From Aquimarina algiphila (GTDB taxonomy: Bacteria > Bacteroidota > Bacteroidia > Flavobacteriales > Flavobacteriaceae), in NCBI RefSeq assembly GCF_007489275.1, contig NZ_VLNR01000005.1, positions 62,001-126,000 on the forward strand: a DNA stretch of 64,000 nucleotides. Direction: 5' to 3'. The translations under genes and the position numbers were made by a program. The notes beneath the pieces were generated by a model that was given only the letters and a program-made list of their open reading frames with translations, was not told where the DNA came from and did no database searches. Positions 54,874 through 63,097 of the stretch are shown here, piece after piece (the stretch's first letter is position 1; each line of letters starts with the position of its first letter).

Positions 54874-57255
54874 ATGAGAAAACTTATTTTTGTAGTGTTT
54901 GTTTTGTGTTGTATAGTAACCAATGCACAAACTGGAACTATTAAAGGACAAATTACAGATAAACAGTCAGAATCACCTTTGCCAGGAGCAACAATTGAAT
55001 TATTGTCAGAGGCAGAACCTATTGGTGTTGTGACGGATTATGATGGATATTTTAGGTTAGAAGACATTCCTGTCGGAAGGCAAACTATAAGAGTGAGCTT
55101 TATTGGTTTTGAAACCATAACAATGCCAAATATAATTGTAACTTCAGGGAAAGATGCAGTAGTAAATGTTTCTTTAATAGAATCCTTTGCGCAACTGGAT
55201 GAAGTGATTATTACCAATAAAAATGCCAAAGCCAAAGCAATTAATAAGTTGGCATCTGTCTCTGCCCGACAATTTGGAGTAGAAGAGGTGACACGTTTTT
55301 CTGGTGGTAGAAGTGATGTTGGACGTTTGGCAGCAAATTTTGCTGGAGTTTCTTCACCAGATGATAGTAGAAATGATATTGTGATCCGTGGTAATTCGCC
55401 AACGGGATTATTATGGAGGTTGGAAGGAGTGCCTATTCCAAGTCCAAATCATTTTTCTACAGCAGGTACTACAGGAGGTCCCGTATCGGCATTAAACCCC
55501 AATCTTTTGAAGAATTCAGATTTTATTACTTCTGCATTCCCTTCAGAATACGGAAATGCAATAGGAGGTGTATTTGATCTTGGATTAAGAAAAGGAAATA
55601 TGGATGATTATGAGTTTACTGCTCAGGCAAGTGCTTTTACAGGGTTAGAAGCTATGGCAGAAGGGCCTTTGGGGAAAAATCGAGGGTCATTCTTGGTTGC
55701 AGGAAGATATTCTCTAATTAGCCTTGTTGGAGGAGGAGGAGGAGGTACATCAGCTGTTCCAAATTATAGTGATCTATCTTTCAATGTAGACTTTGGAAAT
55801 GGAAAGTTGGGTAATTTTTCTTTATTCGGAATTCTTGGGAATTCGGATATCGAATTTTTAGGAGATGATATTGAAGAAGATGATATTTTTGCAGCAGAAG
55901 ATGAAAATGCATTTGTAGAATCTGGCTTTGGTGTGGTTGGATTGAAACATCAGATTAGTATTAGTGAAAATTCTTTTTTAAGAACAATCATTTCAGGCTC
56001 TTTAAGTACAAATACTTATGAAGAAGATCGATTTATAGAAAAAAATACACCGGAGCAACGAATTATACGATATAAAGAGTCTGATAATAATGAAACTCGT
56101 TTTACATTTTCCACTATGTTTAATTCAAAGCTAAGTAAAAAAAGTACATTAAGAACAGGTGTTTTGATAGGAAATTATGGAGTAGAATTAGAAGATCGAG
56201 ATCGTGATAAACAGGAAGATAATGATGGAGATGGAGATCCGGATTTAGTTGTGTTTAGAGATATTGATGAGAATTTAAGTATTATAGAACCTTATATACA
56301 GGGGCAATTTAGACTCACGGAGAAGCTAACATTAAATGCTGGAATACATGGACAATATAGTACTCTTAATGAGCAATTTGTTATTGAACCAAGAGCAGGC
56401 TTGAATTACAAAATGGGAAACCATCAATTAAGTATTGGGTATGGATTACATCATCAACCTGTGCCTCTGCCTTTGTTGTTTTTAAATGAGAATGTTAATG
56501 GAGAATTACTACAGACCAATAAGGATTTAGACTTTGTTAGAAGTAATCATTATGTGTTAGGGTATGATGTGAAAATTAGTGATGGCTGGAGGGGTAAAAT
56601 AGAGGTGTATTATCAAGATATTGATAATGCCGGAGTCGAACCATTTCCATCATCTTATTCTACTCTAACAGAAGGTGCAGATTTTAGTTTTGATAATGAT
56701 AGAGTGTCATTAGTCAATGAGGGTACTGGTTTTAATCAAGGTGTAGAACTGACATTAGAAAAATTCTTTAGTAAAGGATACTATGGGTTAGTTACGGCAT
56801 CTTTCTTTGAAAGTAAATATGAAGGTAGTGATGGTATAGAGAGGAATACACCTTTTAACAATGGTCAAGTAATAAACTTTTTGGCAGGGAAAGAAGTCAA
56901 AGTTGGTAAGGAAAAGAAAAATGCTCTTCTTTTTGATACACGACTTACGTTTTCTGGAGGAAGGTATTTTACTCCGGTTAATCTGGAATCTTCACAACAA
57001 GCAGGCTTTGAAGTTCTGCAAGAAGATATTGCATTTAGTGAGCAATATGATGATTATTTTAGATGGGATGTAAAGTTTGGGTATAAGATTAATAGTAAGT
57101 CAAAAAAGCAATCCCATCAATTTTATGTGGATTTACAGAATGTTACTAACAAAACAAATGTTTTTGAGCGTAGATATAATCGTGTAACTAATCAAATAGA
57201 TCAAGTAGATCAAACAGGTTTCTTTCCAGATTTTGGATACAAATTTCAATTTTAA
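54874..57255 (+). CDS. TonB-dependent receptor with carboxypeptidase-regulatory domain
   Basis: 793 aa. Signal peptide to about residue 19 (CCIVTNAQ). A carboxypeptidase-regulatory-like domain follows (about 20-105: LPGATIELLSEAEPIG ... VSFIGFETITM). The plug (about 115-235) contains ISSPDDSRNDIVIRGNSP-type motifs, and the barrel ends in DFGYKFQF, with C-terminal Phe for membrane insertion. There is no STN domain, so it is not the sigma-signalling type. It is divergent from the LytS/LytR pair, which is likely to control it. Ligand unknown. Confidence 0.9.
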   Translation: MRKLIFVVFVLCCIVTNAQTGTIKGQITDKQSESPLPGATIELLSEAEPIGVVTDYDGYFRLEDIPVGRQTIRVSFIGFETITMPNIIVTSGKDAVVNVSLIESFAQLDEVIITNKNAKAKAINKLASVSARQFGVEEVTRFSGGRSDVGRLAANFAGVSSPDDSRNDIVIRGNSPTGLLWRLEGVPIPSPNHFSTAGTTGGPVSALNPNLLKNSDFITSAFPSEYGNAIGGVFDLGLRKGNMDDYEFTAQASAFTGLEAMAEGPLGKNRGSFLVAGRYSLISLVGGGGGGTSAVPNYSDLSFNVDFGNGKLGNFSLFGILGNSDIEFLGDDIEEDDIFAAEDENAFVESGFGVVGLKHQISISENSFLRTIISGSLSTNTYEEDRFIEKNTPEQRIIRYKESDNNETRFTFSTMFNSKLSKKSTLRTGVLIGNYGVELEDRDRDKQEDNDGDGDPDLVVFRDIDENLSIIEPYIQGQFRLTEKLTLNAGIHGQYSTLNEQFVIEPRAGLNYKMGNHQLSIGYGLHHQPVPLPLLFLNENVNGELLQTNKDLDFVRSNHYVLGYDVKISDGWRGKIEVYYQDIDNAGVEPFPSSYSTLTEGADFSFDNDRVSLVNEGTGFNQGVELTLEKFFSKGYYGLVTASFFESKYEGSDGIERNTPFNNGQVINFLAGKEVKVGKEKKNALLFDTRLTFSGGRYFTPVNLESSQQAGFEVLQEDIAFSEQYDDYFRWDVKFGYKINSKSKKQSHQFYVDLQNVTNKTNVFERRYNRVTNQIDQVDQTGFFPDFGYKFQF

Positions 57256-57312
57256 AACATTACAAGCTAAGTTGTTGATTCTGTGATTATCCTTTTTTTA
57301 AGGAGGAGAAAC

Positions 57313-57343
57313 AGCCTGTCTTTGTTTAGACAGGCTTTCTTTT
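57313..57343 (+). terminator. Intrinsic terminator of the TonB receptor
   Basis: AGCCTGTCT and AGACAGGCT form a perfect 9-base stem with a 6-base loop, then TTCTTTT. The remainder up to 57565 is AT-rich with no gene visible. Confidence 0.92.
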
Positions 57344-57565
57344 AATATCATATTACTTAATTTTTTCTTTCGATAAATAAACCCAAATTCATTTTTGTAA
57401 TTAATAAAATTTCTTATTTGTTGATCACATATTGATGTTTAAAAATGAAGTAGTTAAATTTTATAAAGAAACAATTTATCTAAAACTGTAATGAAATCAT
57501 AGTTTTAGACTTGATTATTGTTGGATTTGTAAAGATACTTAATCAACCTTCAAAAGCATAATTTC

Positions 57566-58015
57566 ATGAAAAGTGAATTAAATAAAATAGAACACTATCT
57601 CGTTCATCGAGATAGTTTAAATAAAGAAGTTTCTAAAGTGGCAGTTGCCTGGCATTTGGATCATAGTCTTAAAGTGATCAATAAAATTTATGACTCTTTA
57701 AAAGATTCTAATCCAGATATGTATAAAAATAAATTTAGTACCGCTCGTACATTATCTTTTACGTTTGGATATATACCAAGAGGAAAAGCAGCCGCGCCAC
57801 TATCTGTTCAACCTCCAGATACCATAATGACTGCTGATATTGTTTCGCAGTTAGTAGAAGCCAGGGAGAAAGTAAGAAAAATAGAATCGTTAGATGATCA
57901 GTCCAATTTTAAGCACCCGGTTTTTGGACAGTTAAATAAAAAACAAACTAAACGATTTTTGGAAATACATACTAAACATCATTTAAAGATTGTGAAAAGT
58001 ATTTTAAAAGAATGA
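57566..58015 (+). CDS. DUF1569 family protein (DinB-like fold)
   Basis: 149 aa. VAWHLDHSLKV near residues 27-37 and HTKHHLKIV near the C-terminus give His residues placed for metal binding in a DinB-like four-helix bundle, and the overall pattern fits DUF1569. Cytosolic. The activity is unknown; DinB-like proteins are often thiol-dependent metalloenzymes, which would fit a bacillithiol-using organism, but that is inference. Confidence 0.8.
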   Translation: MKSELNKIEHYLVHRDSLNKEVSKVAVAWHLDHSLKVINKIYDSLKDSNPDMYKNKFSTARTLSFTFGYIPRGKAAAPLSVQPPDTIMTADIVSQLVEAREKVRKIESLDDQSNFKHPVFGQLNKKQTKRFLEIHTKHHLKIVKSILKE

Positions 58016-58150
58016 TTGTTATATGTTTTATGGTTAGAGTAAACGTTTTGTATGAAGTACATTGCGTAAATTCAGAATTAAGTTAATTTAAAAGAAAAGT
58101 ATTTTTACCAAATCAACAAGTGCATTTGTAGAATGTCATGCGTTAGTTTT

Positions 58151-58813
58151 TTATACTACAGGGTCTCTATCCAAATCACTATATGGATAATGCCCTTTTT
58201 CTTTTAATAATTTAAATAATTCATCACTCCCATTTTGCCTTGCAAAATCCATTTCACTTCTAAATATTTGTAAACAAAGTAAAAGATGGTGTTCTCGGTC
58301 TCCAATTTTAAGTTTTTTACCATCTGGTTCATATAAATCAAAGACCAAACACGTGTTTTCTTCATTTTCCCCATTAGGAATTTCAATTGTTTCCTTTGGA
58401 TTAAGAACAGCTTGAGATGAATACATTCCAATTGATGTCAGAAACCCGCAGACCTTTCGTTCAATTAGGTTAAATGGAGTTTGGACTTCATCATTAGTGT
58501 TATAAACATATTTGGTAAAGGAAACTAATTCGTAAGTACCTAATCGATTCTTTAAAGGACCATTTCCGTCTGGGTTTAAAAGTTCCATTGTAGCAAATCC
58601 AGTTCCTTTAATATGATTTGGGAAATAATACATATCAACAGCTCCACCAATAGAAAAAGGGATAATAGCATGTCCTACTAGATTATGCATTTTACCAAGA
58701 ACTTCTTCAAGTCCTTTTGATTTTAATTCATAGTCTTTTTCGTGCTCCTTTTTAGTAAATTCTTTTTCAACAGGTGTTTCTTTTTTCCCAAATAACCTTT
58801 TTAGAAAACTCAT
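58151..58813 (-). CDS. Suppressor-of-fused (SUFU) domain protein
   Basis: 220 aa. A charged N-terminal stretch (FLKRLFGKKE) is followed by the SUFU core from about residue 40: VDMYYFPNHIKGTGFATMEL, then ELVSFTKYVYNT and EHHLLLCLQIFRSE, typical of the bacterial family. Bacterial SUFU proteins include immunity proteins of polymorphic toxin systems. No toxin gene is adjacent. It is last in a run of four minus-strand genes, 85 bases after DUF3144. The immunity role is family knowledge plus context, not proven. Confidence 0.85.
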   Translation of the reverse strand: MSFLKRLFGKKETPVEKEFTKKEHEKDYELKSKGLEEVLGKMHNLVGHAIIPFSIGGAVDMYYFPNHIKGTGFATMELLNPDGNGPLKNRLGTYELVSFTKYVYNTNDEVQTPFNLIERKVCGFLTSIGMYSSQAVLNPKETIEIPNGENEENTCLVFDLYEPDGKKLKIGDREHHLLLCLQIFRSEMDFARQNGSDELFKLLKEKGHYPYSDLDRDPVV

Positions 58814-58898
58814 ATTTTTATTATTGTTTTTTTTTGATTACACATAACGTTATAGATATGTGTCGTAGCAGCATAAAATGTTACCTAACCATCCCTAT

Positions 58899-59177
58899 TT
58901 ATTTCATATAACGATCAAAATTTTCAATATAATCAGTTAGATTTTCTCTTAGCATTTTTTCATATTCAATTGTGAAATATTTGATAGTTTCTTCTTTTGC
59001 ATTTTTCATTTCTGTCGAACTATTCCAACCGGTTGCACTAATCCAAGCATTAAATCGAGACACTCCATACATCATTGAAGCACTTACTTCTCCTTTGGTA
59101 GCGTTATTTAACTGATCGTTTGATAGATTTATATGTTCATCAGCTCTATCATAGAATTTTTCATCTGTTTTACTCAT
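58899..59177 (-). CDS. DUF3144 family protein
   Basis: 92 aa from the ATG at 59177 (MSKTDEKFYDRADEHINL). A frame open to 59204 adds 9 residues and is not preferred. The FYDRADEHINLSN start and ASMMYGVSRFNAWISAT helix are the DUF3144 signature. Cytosolic, function unknown. Part of the minus-strand run containing LprI-like and SUFU genes. Confidence 0.88.
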   Translation of the reverse strand: MSKTDEKFYDRADEHINLSNDQLNNATKGEVSASMMYGVSRFNAWISATGWNSSTEMKNAKEETIKYFTIEYEKMLRENLTDYIENFDRYMK

Positions 59178-59219
59178 TGTTTTTTCGTTATTAAATTTAT
59201 ACAATACCTCTTATTATGT

Positions 59220-59580
59220 CTAGTTTATTTGAAGGGCATCAGGTGATAAAAAATCAGAAATTGTTCTTTCTGTCCTTTTTGGGCTACTTAAATATTTAAT
59301 ATTACATTCTGCTATCTTTCCTTTTTGATATGAATGTATTTACTGTTTGTGGTTTATCGATATATTCTTTTTGTAAAATAAGAGCTATCGGTTTCTCCGC
59401 ACCTATTTTATTTTTGGAGAAATCAAAAGCCTCTTCATATGTTGAGAATACATAATAGTAATCACCCCCTTTTTCGATATTATCAGCTCCTAATTCAGGA
59501 TGAAGCCATACACGGTACTAAAAAACTTCATCCCAAACATAGTCACCTCCATTTTTTACTATTGTAGGGTGTTTTTTCAT
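59220..59580 (-). pseudogene. Broken small conserved gene: in-frame TAG plus frameshift
   Basis: From the ATG at 59580 the frame reads MKKHPTIVKNGGDYVWDEVF, then TAG at 59518-59520. It continues in frame as YRVWLHPELGADNIEKGGDY and EGY-like strands through IALILQKEYIDKP. A frameshift between about 59322 and 59345 moves the reading to IAECNIKYLSSPKRTERTI and SDFLSPDALQIN, ending at the TAG at 59220. The pieces together resemble an uncharacterised Bacteroidota family of about 110 aa with a DYYYVF...LVLQKEYI core and PKRTE..ISDFL tail, from memory and without a name. Two lesions make it a pseudogene. It lies 36 bases after the LprI-like gene. Confidence 0.75.
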
Positions 59581-59616
59581 TTTTAAAAGACATGTATGTG
59601 ATTTGTCATAAGTTTT

Positions 59617-60189
59617 TTAATATTCGCTAACTCCTAATGAATATTGATAAAGATCGATTACCCTTTTTTTTGTCAGTTCAGAAATGTTACCAGCTACTAT
59701 TACTCTTTGGATACTTCCTCCACCAGAATATTTTTCTTTAGATAACCTAACAATAAGTTTTATTTCGTCATCTCTAAATTCTATCCATTTTCTCTGGCTT
59801 TGTCGCAATATTTTTTTATCCTCTTCATCTAATCTATTCAATAAAATTTTGTAATACTTATTTAGTAATTCATCATATTTTTTATTTGAATAAATTGCTG
59901 AGTCTACCATACTTGCTGTCGAGTAGTCAATTTCTAATCGCCATAGTGTTTTTAATTCTATTTTGGTGGTGTCAAGAGTAAATTCAATTAATTGATTTTT
60001 TTCTAAAAATGAATTTTCGTACTTTCTTTCTAATGTATTTTTTAAGCTTGTTAAACTGTCTTTTATTTTAGTTTTTATTTTTATTGAATCCTCTTTTGTT
60101 ATTGATCTTAGATTTTGTGACCAGCAATTATTTAAACATGTGATTAATAAAGTTAATAGTAATACGATTCTCATTTGAATGTTTTTCAA
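59617..60189 (-). CDS. LprI-like (lysozyme inhibitor family, DUF1311) exported protein
   Basis: 190 aa with a signal peptide ending near CWSQ; the start may be the ATG here or one 15 bases in (MRIVLLLTLLI). The helical segment YDELLNKYYKILLNRLDEED, then KKILRQSQRKWIEFRDDE, is the LprI/DUF1311 pattern. The paired cysteines seen in many LprI domains are not evident in the domain. LprI proteins have been linked to inhibition of host lysozyme; here the role is unknown. First gene of the minus-strand run. Confidence 0.75.
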   Translation of the reverse strand: MKNIQMRIVLLLTLLITCLNNCWSQNLRSITKEDSIKIKTKIKDSLTSLKNTLERKYENSFLEKNQLIEFTLDTTKIELKTLWRLEIDYSTASMVDSAIYSNKKYDELLNKYYKILLNRLDEEDKKILRQSQRKWIEFRDDEIKLIVRLSKEKYSGGGSIQRVIVAGNISELTKKRVIDLYQYSLGVSEY

Positions 60190-60358
60190 TTTGTGCCGAT
60201 AATGATAAAACCAATTAGGTTTATTTCTTTTATATGTGCTTGTAAATATAATTTTTTCAACAATTAGATGTTTGTATACCGTTCACTTTCTATTGAATAG
60301 TAGTGTACTAAAGACTTTTTCTTACATTTATTGAAATGATAATTGTATTACTTAGAGG

Positions 60359-61072
60359 ATGAAAGCATTAGAAGAGATTACTTGTAGAGTGTCAAAAAAA
60401 AGAGCTGTCATTATTAGATCCACAGATGCCAATGTTTCTTTGAGTAATGAAGTTTTTGCAATAAATTGGTTTAATACCAAAAATAGATCACTATACAATT
60501 TTTATAATCTTCTAGCTGCAAGAAGTGTATATAAAGTAGGAGCAAGGCCTATTTTTAAAGGAGAAATAACTAAAAAACTTATAGGTAATTCTGATCAACA
60601 TAGAGAAATGTTGTTAATTGTTAAATACCCATCGGTTGCTAGTTTTAAGAGCTTGTTGGATAACTTATATTTTAAGTTAATTAGTGTTTTTAGGATTAAA
60701 GCAGTGCAGGATTTTAATTTTGGATTTAGTTCTAAAAATGACTTAAGTTTTAATAAAACAAAGGATAAATCAAAAATATATATAATCCATCATTATCAAG
60801 GTAAAGTTGATCATGTATGGTTACAGGAAATGATTAACCTTGCTTCTAAATACAAAGTGCATCTCTTTTATTCTGGATCAATTTCTTCTCGATTGTATGT
60901 TAAAGATAAGAAGAAAGAAGACAAAACAATTCCATGTATGTTAGATGGTGTTTTAGTTTGGTACGCCGATACAGAAGAAGATATAACCTCTTTTGTTGTT
61001 GATAAAACGTATAAAAACCTTCTTACTCAGGTAGCTAACTCTTACGTCGGAATACTAAAAAGATCCCTCTAA
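60359..61072 (+). CDS. Protein with two DUF1330-like alpha/beta-barrel halves
   Basis: 237 aa without a signal. The first half has NFYNLLAARSVYKVGARPIF, then REMLLIVKYPSVASF, like the ferredoxin-like dimeric alpha/beta barrel of DUF1330. The second half (from about residue 135, KIYIIHHYQGKVDHVWLQEM) repeats a similar beta-alpha-beta order. A fused duplication of one fold is likely but is judged by eye. No catalytic motif. Alone on the + strand in the accessory region. Confidence 0.55.
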   Translation: MKALEEITCRVSKKRAVIIRSTDANVSLSNEVFAINWFNTKNRSLYNFYNLLAARSVYKVGARPIFKGEITKKLIGNSDQHREMLLIVKYPSVASFKSLLDNLYFKLISVFRIKAVQDFNFGFSSKNDLSFNKTKDKSKIYIIHHYQGKVDHVWLQEMINLASKYKVHLFYSGSISSRLYVKDKKKEDKTIPCMLDGVLVWYADTEEDITSFVVDKTYKNLLTQVANSYVGILKRSL

Positions 61073-61138
61073 CGCTTAGAAGAGATATTTCGATGTTAAT
61101 ATGAGTTTTCTAATATAGAATTATACATTATCAAAAAA

Positions 61139-61483
61139 CTATACCATTGATTTATTACAATACGAAGATTTCTCAAAATCTCTGATATTTATAGAGAGTA
61201 TAGGAACATCTGGGAACATAGATTTTAAAGTAGTCATGATTCTTCTGGATAGATCAGCTTTTTGAGCATCGGTTCTGCCTTCCATAATATTACCAAAAAT
61301 GTGTATGAAATCATCGCTAGTATTTCCGATAGTATAATATTTAAATGGATTTATTCTTACCTTAATATCTCCTTTATCAAAAAGATCTGTAGACTCTGCT
61401 GTGTCATATACTGCTTGAATAATTTCTTCTGGGGACCTGAGTTTAATAATGTGTTCAGAACAGTCTAGTACAAAATGTGGCAT
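61139..61483 (-). CDS. 5-carboxymethyl-2-hydroxymuconate isomerase family (tautomerase)
   Basis: 114 aa. MPHFVLDCSEHI gives a Pro after the initiator Met, as needed for the catalytic N-terminal proline of the tautomerase superfamily. The rest fits the CHMI branch: IKVRINPFKYYTIG and FIHIFGNIMEGRT, with Arg residues for carboxylate binding. CHMI works in homoprotocatechuate breakdown; without pathway neighbours only family membership is claimed. Confidence 0.88.
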   Translation of the reverse strand: MPHFVLDCSEHIIKLRSPEEIIQAVYDTAESTDLFDKGDIKVRINPFKYYTIGNTSDDFIHIFGNIMEGRTDAQKADLSRRIMTTLKSMFPDVPILSINIRDFEKSSYCNKSMV

Positions 61484-61573
61484 GTTAGAATTTTTGTATA
61501 AAAATAATTAAAAGAAGTAGTAATATGAATTGAGTTTTCATAAAAAACTATTAATAAAATATTCTTGTTATAC

Positions 61574-61607
61574 ATCAAAAAAATCCCGACATTTTTTTGA
61601 TGTCAGG
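61574..61607 (-). terminator. Terminator after the YciI-like pseudogene
   Basis: On the minus strand CCTGACAT pairs with ATGTCGGG (one G-U) around seven bases, then ATTTTTTTG. It lies 17 bases past the stop at 61625. Confidence 0.8.
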
Positions 61608-61624
61608 AAAGGTGATTTTAGGGT

Positions 61625-61909
61625 TTAGAAGAGCATTTTTAATGGTTCTAAAGGACCTAGTGGGATATATTCAAAATCCAAAAAACCTTCTTGTACTAGA
61701 GGAAGTTGATCAAGTGTTTTTCTTACTTCTTCTATAGATTCACATTCAAGAATAAATACAACTCCGGGTCGGTCTTTTCTAAAATAGAAAGTTCTGATTT
61801 TTTCTTCCAAATATAAATTTATAGTAGCGGCTAGTTCCTATGGTAAATGTGGAGTAAGTATTTCATCGTTTACTCCTTCTTTCATCTTGTCAATTGCTAA
61901 AATTTGCAT
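61625..61909 (-). pseudogene. YciI/muconolactone isomerase-like gene with an in-frame TAG
   Basis: From the ATG at 61909 the frame reads MQILAIDKMKEGVNDEILTPHLP, then TAG at codon 24 (61838-61840), then ELAATINLYLEEKIRTFYF and VVFILECESIEEVRKTLD to a proper stop after PLKMLF. The whole 94 codons match the small alpha/beta-barrel family related to YciI and muconolactone isomerases, with the RxDRPGVVFILE strand and LPLVQEGFLDFEYIPLGP tail. Restart at the internal Met (61810) would leave 61 aa without the first strand. So it is a nonsense-mutated gene, or a TAG read as sense. Last of the AraC-NmrA-YciI-like run. Confidence 0.8.
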
Positions 61910-61937
61910 TTTTTAAATGGTGTTATTATTAGACATT

Positions 61938-62972
61938 TTATGTATGAGTTTTTCTCCAACCTTTGGATTGAGAAGAGAAAATGGTATTCTTAAATTCGGG
62001 TAAGTGTTGTTGTTTTTCAAAGTGTTTAATATTCAGAGGTGATGTGAGCATTGCCTTTATCATAAAAGCAATTGCTTTTAATTTGTTTTTCAACGTTTGT
62101 TTGGTAATGGATTGAGGGACTAAAAGTTTTCTGATAATGGTTTCAAAATCATCTGCTTCTTTTCCAACAATATCTTGTACAACTGTTGTGGGGGCATTGT
62201 TTTCCCAAGTTCCTAAGCGTCCTTCATTTATATAATATGGGATTTGAGAAATATCCATTTTGGGGTATTTATAAGCTTTTAAAACTTTTGTAATCATTTT
62301 ATCTGAGAGTTGACTGACAGTTATTTTTCGTCCAATCACTTTCTCTATCGTCGCTGCCATTTGCGCTGCAGAAAGTAACTCCTTACCTGTTATTCGGTAG
62401 ATTTGATTAACATGATTTTTTGGAGCCTTTAAGATATGAGCAGCAACCAAACCAATATCTTCGCTAGAAGGAGGTGCGTTTTTTCCAAAATCGGGGAACA
62501 TTCCAAATTGAGTTAGAGGGTGAGGTGTCATAACATATGGAAATGCAAAAAGCCCTGGATTGAGGATCGTAAGATTAGAAGTTGATCTCTTAAATATAGT
62601 GTCTACAAGAGCATGTTCTTTGGTGTAGATACTTGGATGTACATGAGAACTTAACCATTGCGTTAATAAAACCACATGCTCTAATTTTAATTCATCTACA
62701 ACAGTAGCAAAAGTAGCTCCTTGAAAAAGGATATTGGGATATGTGGGCACAAAATATGTTCGCTGAATACCTTCTAACGCTTTGCGCACATCTCTAATGT
62801 CACACATATCACCTATAAAAATTTCGGCTCCAAGGTGCTTGAGTTCTTTTGCTTTTTTTGAATTAGCGTTTCTTACAAATGCTCTAACAGGAAATCCTAA
62901 TGTTAGTAACTCTTTGGCAGCAGGGAAACCGGTATTTCCGTTTGCCGCAGTGATTAAAATTTTTGGTTTCAT
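61938..62972 (-). CDS. NmrA-like NAD(P)-binding protein (atypical SDR)
   Basis: 344 aa. The N-terminal TAANGNTGFPAAKEL is the atypical GxxGxxG-type dinucleotide loop, and VRAFVRNANSKKA follows as the cofactor-selecting segment. GAEIFIGDMCD fits NmrA and NAD(P)H-sensing proteins, and the helical C-terminal part is substrate-binding. It may act as a redox-sensing regulator or as an oxidoreductase. It begins 125 bases after the AraC stop on the same strand and is followed 28 bases later by the broken YciI-like gene. Confidence 0.85.
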   Translation of the reverse strand: MKPKILITAANGNTGFPAAKELLTLGFPVRAFVRNANSKKAKELKHLGAEIFIGDMCDIRDVRKALEGIQRTYFVPTYPNILFQGATFATVVDELKLEHVVLLTQWLSSHVHPSIYTKEHALVDTIFKRSTSNLTILNPGLFAFPYVMTPHPLTQFGMFPDFGKNAPPSSEDIGLVAAHILKAPKNHVNQIYRITGKELLSAAQMAATIEKVIGRKITVSQLSDKMITKVLKAYKYPKMDISQIPYYINEGRLGTWENNAPTTVVQDIVGKEADDFETIIRKLLVPQSITKQTLKNKLKAIAFMIKAMLTSPLNIKHFEKQQHLPEFKNTIFSSQSKGWRKTHT

Positions 62973-63097
62973 TGTCGAATTATTTTGGAAGTACTATGAA
63001 GCAATGTCATGATGTATCTATAATACCTTTTGTTTTCAAAAGTTTATAGCACAAAAATAGATTGATGAAACTGTAAGAAGTATTAGAATTGGCTCAA

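Noticed and set aside
59220..61909. A genome-wide TAG recoding system
   Set aside because: TAG ends normal genes here (for example rimO and the DUF922 gene), and one of the two TAG-interrupted genes also has a frameshift, so decay is more likely.
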